This document shows positions 18,459 to 28,500 of a DNA stretch of 64,000 bases, piece by piece (positions within the stretch are counted from its first letter, which is position 1; every line of letters begins with the position of its first letter). The stretch comes from Treponema sp. (GTDB lineage Bacteria; Spirochaetota; Spirochaetia; Treponematales; Breznakiellaceae). Location of the stretch: positions 1 to 64,000 of the forward strand of contig JAIRQN010000018.1 in the NCBI GenBank assembly GCA_031256445.1, read 5' to 3'. The translations under genes and the position numbers were made by a program. Below the pieces are notes generated by a model. That model did no database searches and was not told the origin of the DNA. It saw only the letters and a program-made list of their open reading frames with translations.

Positions 18459-18847
18459 AAATCGAAAAACTGACATACAGTAACGGCTCTGTTTACGAAG
18501 GAGAAACAGTAAACGAAATACCTCACGGCAAAGGGAAAATGAAATACGCAAATGGCAAGACAGAAAAAGGATACTGGAAAAGAAACGGCGAAAGAAGGAC
18601 AAAAAAAGTTTTTCTGGATTGGGAAAATTATTATGAAATCGCGGAGGCTTTGAACATACTCTATCCGAAAAGGTCGCCTGTGGCGATTTCCGATTCTGAA
18701 TTGATTGAATTGGTTACGGCGCTGCCCGATTTTGACGGAGAGAAGCAGCCTCCGTCAGACATATATTTGTCCTTTATCGCGAACAAATGGATTCTGGTAA
18801 GAGACGGGGGAAGGACATCAACGATTAATGATTCTCCGTTTGTATAA
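18455..18847 (+). CDS. MORN-repeat protein with IscX-like C-terminal domain
   Basis: 'YSNGSVYEGETVNEIPHGKGKMKYANGKTEKGYWKRNGE' (MORN); 'LDWENYYEIAEALNILYPKRSPVAISDSELIELVTALPDFDGEKQPPSDIYLSFIANKW' follows IscX spacing. Confidence 0.65.
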   Translation: MKIEKLTYSNGSVYEGETVNEIPHGKGKMKYANGKTEKGYWKRNGERRTKKVFLDWENYYEIAEALNILYPKRSPVAISDSELIELVTALPDFDGEKQPPSDIYLSFIANKWILVRDGGRTSTINDSPFV

Positions 18848-18858
18848 TCAGGGGTATT

Positions 18859-19035
18859 ATGAAAAAGGTTAAAATTAACTCCGCTTTTAGAATGGGCTGG
18901 GACAGATTGGAATTGCCGCTGGTAAACAGATGTTTTGTTCACAGAGGCACGCACCTAACGGCTTTCAGAGATGGATATTCCCGGACAATACGCGAATTTC
19001 TCGGCAAAGAATACAGCGACAGGAACAAGCAATGA
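18859..19035 (+). CDS. Small hypothetical protein (58 aa)
   Basis: ORF below the 60-aa cutoff: MKKVKINSAFRMGWDRLELPLVNRCFVHRGTHLTAFRDGYSRTIREFLGKEYSDRNKQ; stop overlaps the next ATG (ATGA). Confidence 0.5.
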   Translation: MKKVKINSAFRMGWDRLELPLVNRCFVHRGTHLTAFRDGYSRTIREFLGKEYSDRNKQ

Positions 19036-19553
19036 GCGCGGATCAAACGGAACTGGATAAAAAATTTGATGAAGCAATGGTTCTTAATGATGCTGATCGC
19101 TTTGAAGAAGCGGCGGCAATCTTTAAAGAGCTGGCTGAAAAGGGACACGCGCAGGCGCAGCTTGAGCTTGGCAAGTGTTATGATTACGGTCTTGGCGTAC
19201 AAATGGACAGGGACAAAGCGATAGAATGGTTCGCGAAAGCCGCGGAACAGGGACTTGAACTGGCGCGGAGATGGCACGCGCACTGCGTTAACGAAAAAAT
19301 GGAAAGAGAATCAGAAGACCCAAAGGAATTGATAAAAGCGTATTCATATCAATTTGATATTGTATCTGACGGTATAGAAGCGGAAAAAGAAATCTGTGAA
19401 AAATTAAATCTGATATGCAAAGGTAAAACCAATACCCATGAGCTGGCAAGAAGATGTTACATGCTTGATATTTATTTAATCAGGGAAAAAGAAAGCGATT
19501 ACGATCTCTTTGAAAAAATACATGATATTGCCGAAAAACACGGAGGACATTAG
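19032..19553 (+). CDS. SEL1-repeat protein
   Basis: Start at 19032 (MSADQTELDKKFDEAM); 'AQAQLELGKCYDYGLGVQMDRDKAIEWFAKAAEQG'. Confidence 0.75.
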   Translation: MSADQTELDKKFDEAMVLNDADRFEEAAAIFKELAEKGHAQAQLELGKCYDYGLGVQMDRDKAIEWFAKAAEQGLELARRWHAHCVNEKMERESEDPKELIKAYSYQFDIVSDGIEAEKEICEKLNLICKGKTNTHELARRCYMLDIYLIREKESDYDLFEKIHDIAEKHGGH

Positions 19554-19993
19554 TGGCAAAACTGGAATTTGATGATGTATTCCACATGATAAAAAATATT
19601 ACAGATGCAGAAAAAGAATGTGATACAGGTTTTTGGATAAATACGGACGGAATTTTTCATGACGATGATCCGATGCCCAATGTTTCTGACTTAACCTGCC
19701 ATTGCGGTATTAGTCATTATGAACCAACCGGAGGCTGGATAGTAACGCCCTGGCTTTATACAATGGATTGCCCCGCTGTTTTTAAAACACTCGAAAGCGC
19801 CCGCAAAATGGCGTTTTTCTGGCTTAACTGGATGGGCTATCTTTACGGAGACGGAATAGAAGAGCCGAGATTTGAAGCCGACTGGCTTTCCGTTAAATCA
19901 AACCGCTCTGTAATTATGATGTTATTCGAACAGGAAGCGGAAAAATTCCGTAATGAGTTAAAAGAAGAAGAAGGAATGAGGGAACATGATTAA
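19553..19993 (+). CDS. Uncharacterized protein, paralog of 21161..21598
   Basis: 'GGWIVTPWLYTMDCPAVFKTLESARKMAFFWLNWMGYLYGDGIEEPRFEADWLSVKSNRSVIMMLF' closely matches 21161..21598; GTG start. Confidence 0.6.
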   Translation: MAKLEFDDVFHMIKNITDAEKECDTGFWINTDGIFHDDDPMPNVSDLTCHCGISHYEPTGGWIVTPWLYTMDCPAVFKTLESARKMAFFWLNWMGYLYGDGIEEPRFEADWLSVKSNRSVIMMLFEQEAEKFRNELKEEEGMREHD

Positions 19994-20011
19994 TTTACAG
20001 GCAGTGATGTT

Positions 20012-21142
20012 ATGGAATTAATTTTAACCGAAAAAAACGCTCTGGAAAGAGCAAAACAAAACGGCAGAGCGCTTGACCTTGTTCCTGAAAGGCTAAAAAC
20101 AGAAGAAGTATGTCTTGCGGCTGTAGGACAGTGTACCACCGCGCTTGAATTTGTTCCCGCGGAATTCCAAACAGAAGAATTTTTAATAAAAGCGGTAAGT
20201 CAAAACCGGTGGATGCTCAGAGCTATTCCTATAAAACAAATTACACCCGAAATATGCAATGCGGCTGTTAAGCACAGCAGTTATGCGCTTGAATATGTTC
20301 CTAAAGAATTCAAAACAGCGAAAATGTGTTACGCGGCGGTTAAATCAAACGGGCAGGCGTTATGTGATGTTCCCGATGAACTTAAGACCGCGCAAATGTG
20401 TTTAATGGCAGTAAAGAGTAAAAACTTTGGAGGCAATTGTCTTCAATGGGTTCCTGATAAATTTAAAACAGAGGAAATGTGTCAGATTGCGGTAAAAAAA
20501 GACGGTGAAGCGCTTGAACATGTTCCTAAAAAATTTATAACAAAAGAACTGTGCTTTGCGGCGATAAATTCCGGATATGTCGGCTTTGACAGTGTTCCTG
20601 CGCTCAAGTTTGTTCCCAAAAAGTTTAGAACTTATGACCTGTATCTCGCATTGATGAAGGTACGCGGCTATGCTCTTAAATGGGTTCCTGCTAAATTTAT
20701 TACAGAGGAGCTATGTCTTACTGCAGTTAGAGAATGCAATAACGCAATTGAGTTTATTCCCAAAAAAGCATGGACAAAGGAATTATGTTTTACCGCGCTT
20801 AAAGAAAGCAAATATGCGCTTTCTTACATTCCTGATGAACACAAAACAGCCGAAATCTGTTTTATTGCGGTTGAGCAATTTGCTTATATGCTTGCGTATG
20901 TTCCCGAAAAATTAAAAACAATTGAATTATGCTGTATGGCTGTAGAAAATTTCGGCAGAGCGCTTCAATTTGTTCCTGAAAAATTAAAAACATTGGAACT
21001 CTGCCAGCTTGCCGTAGATAATGATTTTCACGATGAGAATTACGACGGGGACGGCTATGATTATGACGGCGGCGAAGTGATTAAATATATTCCCGATGAA
21101 TTGAGGGCTCAGATTAAATATGATTCAGAGGATGAGGGATGA
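20012..21142 (+). CDS. DUF4116-repeat protein
   Basis: About 11 copies of a ~28-aa unit like 'TAKMCYAAVKSNGQALCDVPDELK'. Confidence 0.8.
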   Translation: MELILTEKNALERAKQNGRALDLVPERLKTEEVCLAAVGQCTTALEFVPAEFQTEEFLIKAVSQNRWMLRAIPIKQITPEICNAAVKHSSYALEYVPKEFKTAKMCYAAVKSNGQALCDVPDELKTAQMCLMAVKSKNFGGNCLQWVPDKFKTEEMCQIAVKKDGEALEHVPKKFITKELCFAAINSGYVGFDSVPALKFVPKKFRTYDLYLALMKVRGYALKWVPAKFITEELCLTAVRECNNAIEFIPKKAWTKELCFTALKESKYALSYIPDEHKTAEICFIAVEQFAYMLAYVPEKLKTIELCCMAVENFGRALQFVPEKLKTLELCQLAVDNDFHDENYDGDGYDYDGGEVIKYIPDELRAQIKYDSEDEG

Positions 21143-21160
21143 TAACAAGGAGTAAAAATA

Positions 21161-21598
21161 ATGAACTACGATGAAGTAACGAGTATAATCAGCAATATAA
21201 TAAACATAAAAGAGGATTATGAAGTATTCTTTTGGGTTGGAACAGATGGCATATTCCATAATACAGAGAATCCAAATCCAAGAGATGAGTTAATATGCTG
21301 CTGCGGCATTTCCTATTCAACAGAAACCGGCGATTGGATAGTAACACCCTGGCTATATAATATTGATATTCCGGGTGTATATAAGTCTGCGCATAACGCA
21401 AGGGCAATGGCTTTTTTCTGGCTGAACTGGATGAGTAATCTTTACGGTGATGAAACAGAAGAACCGGTTTTTGAAGCTGACTGGCTCTCCGTAAAATCAA
21501 ATCGTTCTGTGGTAATGATGCTGTTTGACATGGAAGCCAGAAAATTTAAAGATGAATTGTATAAAAATGAAGAAGAAGATGATTTATGCAGACAGTAA
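21161..21598 (+). CDS. Uncharacterized protein, paralog of 19553..19993
   Basis: 'GDWIVTPWLYNIDIPGVYKSAHNARAMAFFWLNWMSNLYGDETEEPVFEADWLSVKSNRSVVMMLF'. Confidence 0.6.
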   Translation: MNYDEVTSIISNIINIKEDYEVFFWVGTDGIFHNTENPNPRDELICCCGISYSTETGDWIVTPWLYNIDIPGVYKSAHNARAMAFFWLNWMSNLYGDETEEPVFEADWLSVKSNRSVVMMLFDMEARKFKDELYKNEEEDDLCRQ

Positions 21599-21613
21599 AA
21601 TTAAAGAAGATTA

Positions 21614-21736
21614 ACCACGAACGTTCACGAACTTGCGATTCGACATCTGGGAGTTCGTGCTGGTTAGTGTGGTTTGTGGTAAAATTCTTCCCTGCGATCT
21701 TCGCGCCTCTGCCTGCCTGTCCTGCCTGTCGGCAGA
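21614..21736. repeat. Intergenic palindromic repeat cluster
   Basis: ACCACGAACGTTCACGAACT...AGTTCGTG...GTGTGGTTTGTGGT (21614-21680), then TCTGCC...GGCAGA (21708-21736) with internal CCTGCCTGT repeats. Confidence 0.65.
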
Positions 21737-21764
21737 CAAGTGAGAGGTCTTTTGAATATAAGGA

Positions 21765-23117
21765 GTGAAGAAAGTTATGAATGAGACAAAAATCGCGAAA
21801 AAATTAAATTCATTTTTCTGCTGGTTATGCGTAAAAGGAATACGAAAACAATTTTGCATTGTCTGCGATTATACACTGGAACATATCAACAGATTGACTG
21901 CGGCTATGAATGCCGGAGGCGCTGCCGAGCAGTTTGAAATGGGGCTGTGTTATTATCTTGGAGACGGCGTTGATCAGGATTATGACGCGGCTTTTCTGTG
22001 GTTCTCGAAAGCGGCGGAACAAAACTACGCGAAGGCGCAGCTTTATTTAGGGGAATGTTACGACTCAGGTTACGGCGTTGAACAGGATCGCAAGCAGGCG
22101 GGGCGGTTGTTTTTAAAAGCGGCACAGCAGGGTTTGGCGGAAGCGCAATTCAGGGTAACAAGCTGCTTTATGGGAACTTTTAACGGCTTTGAATATAATC
22201 CTGAACAATATAAGTATTGGAAAGATAAAGCCGCCGAACAGGGATACGGCTCAAAGGAGTACCAGAGAGACTGCGATAAAGAGCGAGCTATAGAAAACGC
22301 CGCGCGGTGGAGACGCAACGAAAAAGAATTAAAAAGGTTAAACCTTAATACAATTGAAGATTTGGAAAACCTCCTTAAACCTATCGTAAAGCACGCGACA
22401 AAATTAATTATTAAAAGACAGGAGACAGAACCACAGGACAGTTATCTGCGTTCCCATTTTCGCGGGCAGCCGTATTTTGAAAAAGGCGAAAAGTGGCCTT
22501 CATTGAAAGAAGGAGATCAATTCGATTTTATTTTTCAAATTTTCAATACCGGGGACATCAATCTTCCTTTCAATATAAAACTTTTGCAATTCTATTATGA
22601 TTATGAAAATTCCCCGATTTCATACCGGACATATACAGATGATTATGTCTGCCTCGGTTATAAATACGGGAACGGCTGGCTTGTGAAAGCTTATGAAAAA
22701 TTGGATATTGCAAACAGTTTTACTATGGATAAACCGGACTGGTGCTGCACGGATCTTTACTGTGAATTTGAATGTAAAGCAATAAAATCTTTGCCTTGTT
22801 GGAAATATTCAAATGAATGTAATGAAACCGTAGAAATGTTTTGCGAAAAACTTGATGGCGAGAGTAAAGATAAAAACTTTGACAGTTATAATTTTGTTGC
22901 GGAAAAACTTGGCTGCGAACAGGATTTTATAACTAAACTGGGCGGATATCCCAATTGGCTTCAGGGGGACGGCTCGCCAAAAAATAAAGATTTTCAGTTG
23001 TTGTTTCAGCTTGATTCGGAAGACGAAGCGGGACTGCATTGGGTAGATGTTGGATTGGTATATGTCTTTTATAATCCCAAAACCAAAAAATTTATTTTTG
23101 AAATTCAATATTGCTGA
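21765..23117 (+). CDS. SEL1-repeat protein with DUF1963 (YwqG-like) domain
   Basis: SEL1 'FEMGLCYYLGDGVDQDYDAAFLWFSKAAEQ'; DUF1963-like 'RSHFRGQPYFEKGEKWPSLKEGDQFDFIFQIFNTGD' and 'KLGGYPNWLQGDGSP...FQLLFQLDSE'. Start may be 21777. Confidence 0.75.
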   Translation: MKKVMNETKIAKKLNSFFCWLCVKGIRKQFCIVCDYTLEHINRLTAAMNAGGAAEQFEMGLCYYLGDGVDQDYDAAFLWFSKAAEQNYAKAQLYLGECYDSGYGVEQDRKQAGRLFLKAAQQGLAEAQFRVTSCFMGTFNGFEYNPEQYKYWKDKAAEQGYGSKEYQRDCDKERAIENAARWRRNEKELKRLNLNTIEDLENLLKPIVKHATKLIIKRQETEPQDSYLRSHFRGQPYFEKGEKWPSLKEGDQFDFIFQIFNTGDINLPFNIKLLQFYYDYENSPISYRTYTDDYVCLGYKYGNGWLVKAYEKLDIANSFTMDKPDWCCTDLYCEFECKAIKSLPCWKYSNECNETVEMFCEKLDGESKDKNFDSYNFVAEKLGCEQDFITKLGGYPNWLQGDGSPKNKDFQLLFQLDSEDEAGLHWVDVGLVYVFYNPKTKKFIFEIQYC

Positions 23118-23143
23118 TAAAAGAAATAATTATGGAGGAAACG

Positions 23144-25546
23144 ATGAGTAACGAAAAAATCACAGACCCGCAGGAGCAGGTAGCCGAAGGCGACCGTTTT
23201 TACAACGGCGATGGAGTCGAAAAAGATTTTGAACAGGCTGTCGCATGGTATAAAAAAGCGGCGGAGCAGGGTTACGCGCAAGGGCAGTACTACCTTGGCT
23301 ATTGTTACCATGAAGGGGAGGGCGTTGAACAGGATTACGCGCAGGCTGCGGCATTGTATTCAAAAGCGGCGCAGCAGGGAAACGCGGCTGCGCAGCAAAA
23401 ATTTGGTTTTTGCCATTATGCGGGCGAAGGCGTGGATCAGGATTTTGAGAAAGCTTTTTATTGGTATACACAATCGGCACAGCAGGGCAGGGCATACGCG
23501 CAGTATCTTCTGGGCGCGTGTTATTACAACGGGGAAGGCGTAGAGAAGGATTTTTCCCAGGCTGTGCATTGGTTCACAAAAGCCGCCGATCAAAACGATG
23601 ACACGGCGCAGTGTATGCTGGGACTGTGTTTTTACTTCGGCTCAGGCGCGGATATGGATTACAAAAAGGCTGCATATTGGCTGGAAAAATCCGCGCAGCA
23701 GGGTAATTCGGACGCGCAATTCTACCTTGGAGACTGTTATCTGCAGGGAGAAGGCGTCGAAGAAGACCACGCGAAAGCGGCTTACTGGTACGAAAAATCC
23801 GCGCAGCAGGATCACAAGGTTGCGCAATTTAAACTGGCATACCGTTACCTGGAAGGCGACGGCGTTGGCTGTGATACGGAGAAGGCAGTTTATTGGTACA
23901 CGAAATCGGCTGAACAGGGTTATGATCGCGCTCAATACAGCCTGGGAGTTTACTATAATGACGGCGAGAGCGCAGAACAGGATAAGGAAAAAGCCGTCTA
24001 TTGGTTTACGAAAGCGGCGCAGCAGGGCTATGCGGATTCCTGTGTGGAACTGGCTATAATGTACCTGAAAGGAAAAGGCGTAGAAAATGATATAGAAAAA
24101 GGCATTTATTGGTTCAGGGAAGCCGCGAAATCCGGAGAGCCGGGACCAATGCTGAATTTCGGGCAATGGTTGTTAAGCGAAGCCAACGGAGCGCAGGATG
24201 ACATAATCGAAGGACTCCAGTGGATAGAAAAAGCAGCGGACGGGAATGAACATAACGAGGATGAAATATTATGGCAGGCAAGGTGGGTGTTAGCCGAAAT
24301 ATACGAGTATGGTTTTTTCCGGATAACCAAAGATTTGGAAAAAGCGAAACGTTTCTACGAGTTGCTGGTTGAAAACGGAGACAATACCGCCGATGTTTAT
24401 TTTAAACTATTGTCTAATGGAAAAGAGGATGCCAACAGTTCACGGGGCTGGAGCGATAAAAACCTTATTGTAAAAGTTCTATCGGAAAGTTTCCCGGATT
24501 TTGACGTATCAGGCGCGTTATACGAAAAAGCGCCGGATTATTCTGATGCGGTCTTTACAGACGCGCAAAGGGAAGAGTGTCTGCCCATCGCGGAAAAAAT
24601 GCTGGAGCTGGCAGATATTGCAAAACGCGAAAGTATTTTGGCGTTCGCCGGGATAGCGGAAAAAGAAGAAGACGTTTATTTAAAAACGGCTTTAAAAATC
24701 GCGGCGGACGGCATACGGGCGGATCTGTTTACGCAACTAATGGTTATCCTTTTTATTAAAGACAGGCCCTCAGGCGCGGCTCTGCTTAAAAGACTGATTG
24801 TTCTCCACGGAATTTTCGCAATAATAAAAGGCGATTTTACAGTATTAAAATTAAAAGTGCTGATAGGATCGTTATACGTTCCGAAGATTCTGGCTCCCAA
24901 AAACGCTGAACGCAGGTATAAAATGACATTTAACTATTTGCTGACGCACCGTGAAATACCCAGGCAGTATTTCGCGGATTTAAACACATTCTATGATAAG
25001 GTATTGCCGGACCCGGAAATGATGCAGAGATTTTTAACTTTCGCGCATGGCAGATGCGTTTATTTCGCCAATGAAAATCCTGACATTGAGCCGCCGTTCG
25101 AGGCTGAGACATTTGACATGGTATTGTTCGGCGAAAAAGAAAGGCGCGTGCTTGTTATAACATTGCCCAAATGCGATACCCCGCCGGAAAGTTATCAGAT
25201 AGCGATTCCCATATTAAGACAAAATGCGGGATACTATACCTGCGAACTGTCTGTCGATCCTTTGACTGACATACCCTGTTTCATATTCGGCGAATGGAAC
25301 GCTGAACAGAAACACTCAAATTACGGAAAGATAGAAATGAAAAGCGAAAACAGTTTTGCAAAAATGGCGGTGGAAATCGCTTACGGGAAAATTCTTAAAG
25401 AGCCGCCTTTTGAACGTAATAACATGAAATTTGATACTCCCACGCTGGAATTGTACTGCGAAAAATGCGGAACCAACAACTTTTTTTATGAAGATAATGA
25501 TCCGCCGTTTCATTGCGACAACTGCGGCACGGCGCTGCAGGAGTAA
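23144..25546 (+). CDS. Multi-SEL1 protein with MotA-like segment and C-terminal zinc ribbon
   Basis: RBS ggagg before ATG 23144; about nine SEL1 repeats; 'IAKRESILAFAGIAEKEEDVYLKTALKIAADGIRADLFTQLM...LHGIFAIIKGDFTVLKLKVLIGSL'; 'YCEKCGTNNFFYEDNDPPFHCDNCGTALQE'. Confidence 0.75.
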   Translation: MSNEKITDPQEQVAEGDRFYNGDGVEKDFEQAVAWYKKAAEQGYAQGQYYLGYCYHEGEGVEQDYAQAAALYSKAAQQGNAAAQQKFGFCHYAGEGVDQDFEKAFYWYTQSAQQGRAYAQYLLGACYYNGEGVEKDFSQAVHWFTKAADQNDDTAQCMLGLCFYFGSGADMDYKKAAYWLEKSAQQGNSDAQFYLGDCYLQGEGVEEDHAKAAYWYEKSAQQDHKVAQFKLAYRYLEGDGVGCDTEKAVYWYTKSAEQGYDRAQYSLGVYYNDGESAEQDKEKAVYWFTKAAQQGYADSCVELAIMYLKGKGVENDIEKGIYWFREAAKSGEPGPMLNFGQWLLSEANGAQDDIIEGLQWIEKAADGNEHNEDEILWQARWVLAEIYEYGFFRITKDLEKAKRFYELLVENGDNTADVYFKLLSNGKEDANSSRGWSDKNLIVKVLSESFPDFDVSGALYEKAPDYSDAVFTDAQREECLPIAEKMLELADIAKRESILAFAGIAEKEEDVYLKTALKIAADGIRADLFTQLMVILFIKDRPSGAALLKRLIVLHGIFAIIKGDFTVLKLKVLIGSLYVPKILAPKNAERRYKMTFNYLLTHREIPRQYFADLNTFYDKVLPDPEMMQRFLTFAHGRCVYFANENPDIEPPFEAETFDMVLFGEKERRVLVITLPKCDTPPESYQIAIPILRQNAGYYTCELSVDPLTDIPCFIFGEWNAEQKHSNYGKIEMKSENSFAKMAVEIAYGKILKEPPFERNNMKFDTPTLELYCEKCGTNNFFYEDNDPPFHCDNCGTALQE

Positions 25547-25549
25547 ATT

Positions 25550-28500
25550 ATGTTATATGATTTTAAAGAAAACAGGCAAATACGCATTTTCATCTCTTCG
25601 ACATTCAGGGACATGATGCAGGAGCGGGATTATCTTATAACAAGAGTTTTCCCGGAGCTGCGCCGTTACTGCGATGAGCGTGACATCAGTCTCTTCGAGC
25701 TTGACCTGCGATGGGGCGTAACGCAGGAAGAGTCGGAAAACCAGATGGCGTTTAAAATATGCCTTAACGAAGTGGACAACACAAGGCCGTTTTTTATCGG
25801 GCTTCTGGGAGAGCGTTACGGCTGGGTTCCGGATGAAGAGACGCAGAATAAAATGAAATTGACAAAAGTATTTGATGAGTACGAGTGGCTTCCTGGCGAA
25901 CTAAAAAAGAAAAAAAGCATTACAGAAACCGAGATTCAGGAAGGCGCGTTTTTGCCGGAAGACGAAATAAACGCGTATTTTTATTTGCGCTCCCCAAAGA
26001 TGGATACGCCGCAGGAGTTCAGGGAAGATAAGGGCAGCCATGGCGAAAAAATGCTTTTGGAGCTGAAAGACAGAATCAGAAAAGATAAAAGATACGCGGT
26101 AAAGGATTATGACGGCGTTGAGCATCTGGGGAATATGATAGAAAAAGATTTTAAAGCGATTGTAGATAAACTTTTTCCCGGGCAGGGGCATCTTTCCGGT
26201 TTTGAAAAAGAACGGCTTCAGCAATATATATTTTTAAAGAGCAAAACCAGAGCGTATGTTACCCGCCATGAATGGATGGAATATCTTGATAAATTCGCGG
26301 ACGGCGGTGAAAGAGCTGCGGCTGTTACAGGCGAAAGCGGGATTGGAAAATGCGCTCTTCTTGCAAACTGGATCGCGGACAGGCAGAAAAAGCAAATACC
26401 AAACGAAAAAATCATTTATCATTTTACCGGCGTGTCCCAAAGCGAAGGCGATTATCAGAAAATCACCCGGCGTTTTATGGATGAAGTGCGCTCGCTTTAT
26501 AATTTTCCTGTAAAAGAAGAAAACGCGCTGAAGATAGATATGGTTGCCAATAAAAAAAATGAGACAGAAGATGATGAAGACGACCCTGAATTTGAATTGC
26601 AGGAACTGTTATTCGCCATACCTGAAGATCAAAAATTGATAATCGTTCTTGACAGCCTTGACAGCCTTGATGATACAGATAACGCGAAAATGCTTAACTG
26701 GCTGCCTGCTCACCCTGGCAATGTAAAATTTATTTTTTCGGCCGTATCGGGCGATAAAACCATTGAGGCTCTGGAGCGCAGAACAGGCAATATTCTTGAG
26801 CTTGACTCTCTGCCTGAAAAGTCAAGAAGAGGGTTAATTGTAAAATATTTTGAGAAGTTCAGCAAGAAACTGAGCGCCGCGCAGATGGAAAGGATAATAT
26901 CTGACAAGAAGAGCGAAAACCCTGCCGTGCTGACCGCCATACTGGATAATTTGCGCATATTCGGCAATTTTGACATTTTTGACAAACAGATAGAAGAACG
27001 CCTTTCCTGCCATAGCGGCGAGAGCCTGTTTGATCTGTTCCTGCAAAATATTGAATCGGTTTTTAATGAAGCCGGTGCAACAGCGGGCAGTTCGCGTAAA
27101 AGCGCGGTAAAAGATATTCTTTCTCTTCTGGCGCTCTCGCGGCGCGGGCTTACAGAAACAGAAATAGTGAATATTTCCAAAGTTCCCAAATTGTACTGGT
27201 CGCAGCTTTCCAACTGCATGTCAGCGCATTTAAAAACAATTAACGGATTTGTCACTTTTTCCGGCGGTTTAATGTTAAACGCGGTGAAAAACCGTTATCT
27301 GAAAGACAGCGGAGCGCGGCGGGCTTGCCGCCTGTCAATTTCCGCTTATATGGAGTCGGGCGAAGAAGTTTCGTTTAACAGAAAATGCGGGGAGCTTCCT
27401 TTCCAGCTCATGGAATTGAAGGATTATGACAGGCTTTACGGTTTTCTTCTTGACAAAAAGGCGTTTGATCATATTTACGCGAAGGACAAGTATGAACTTG
27501 GCGGTTACTGGAGAGCCCTGCGGGAACATGACATGAAACGCTATAAAATGGAAAAATACCTGGAACTTGACATTAAAGACAAGGAAGAATTGACGGACTT
27601 TTTGGAAAATATTTCCTCGTTTATTAACAACATAATAATTGATCCTTCTTTGGCTCTTGTGTTTGCGCAAAAACATCTTGAAGTATGCGAAGAATATTTT
27701 GGAAAAGACAGCGCAAAAACGGCTGTTTCATATATCAAAATTGGCAGCTGTTACGGAAGCAATAGCTTAAGGGATTATAACAAAGCGCTTGAATATTTCA
27801 TTAACGCCGGGGAAATTTATAAAAAAGTAAACGGTAAGGATCATTATACCGCAGCGACTGTTTATTGTAACATCGGTTCATGTTATGGCAATCCTTCCAT
27901 AGGTAAATATGATGAAGCGGTTGAATATTATACCGATGCCCTTGATATAATAAAGAAAGAATTCGGAGAGGATGAAAATTCCCTTACAGCCGTAATTTAC
28001 GGCAATATAGGCCAATGTTATATCAATAACAGCAAGCCTGCGGATGCCGTTGAATACTGTTACAATGCCCTTAAATTATGCGAAACTTTTTACGGAAGGG
28101 AACATCCTAAAACCGCTCAATCATATTATGTTATGGGAGAACTAATGTATAATCTGCAGCAATTCGCGGAAGCTGTTCAATTCCTTAATACTTTCTTAAA
28201 TATCTGGATAAATTTCTTCGGAGAAGAACATCTTAAAATCGCTGAAACCTATAATAATATCGGTTTTTGTTATATGGGCCTTAAAGAAAATGAAAAAGCG
28301 GTTGAAGCCAGCGGCAAAGCGATAAAATTATTCATGAAAATTGACGGAGAAAATACTGATAGGGCGGCCAGCGCGTATTTCAACGCCGGTATGTGCTTTC
28401 ATTCGTCAGAAGACTACGGCAAAGCGGTTGAAAATTTTGGCAAGTATATCAGCATAGTCGTCAAGAATCCCGGCACAGACCCTTTCAGAATCGCGTATGC

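Noticed and set aside
23642-24166. 174-aa minus-strand ORF
   Set aside because: Shadow ORF of SEL1 repeats.
23144-24170. Regular ~108-bp periodicity
   Set aside because: Explained by SEL1 repeats; antisense ORFs there are mirror frames of the repeats.
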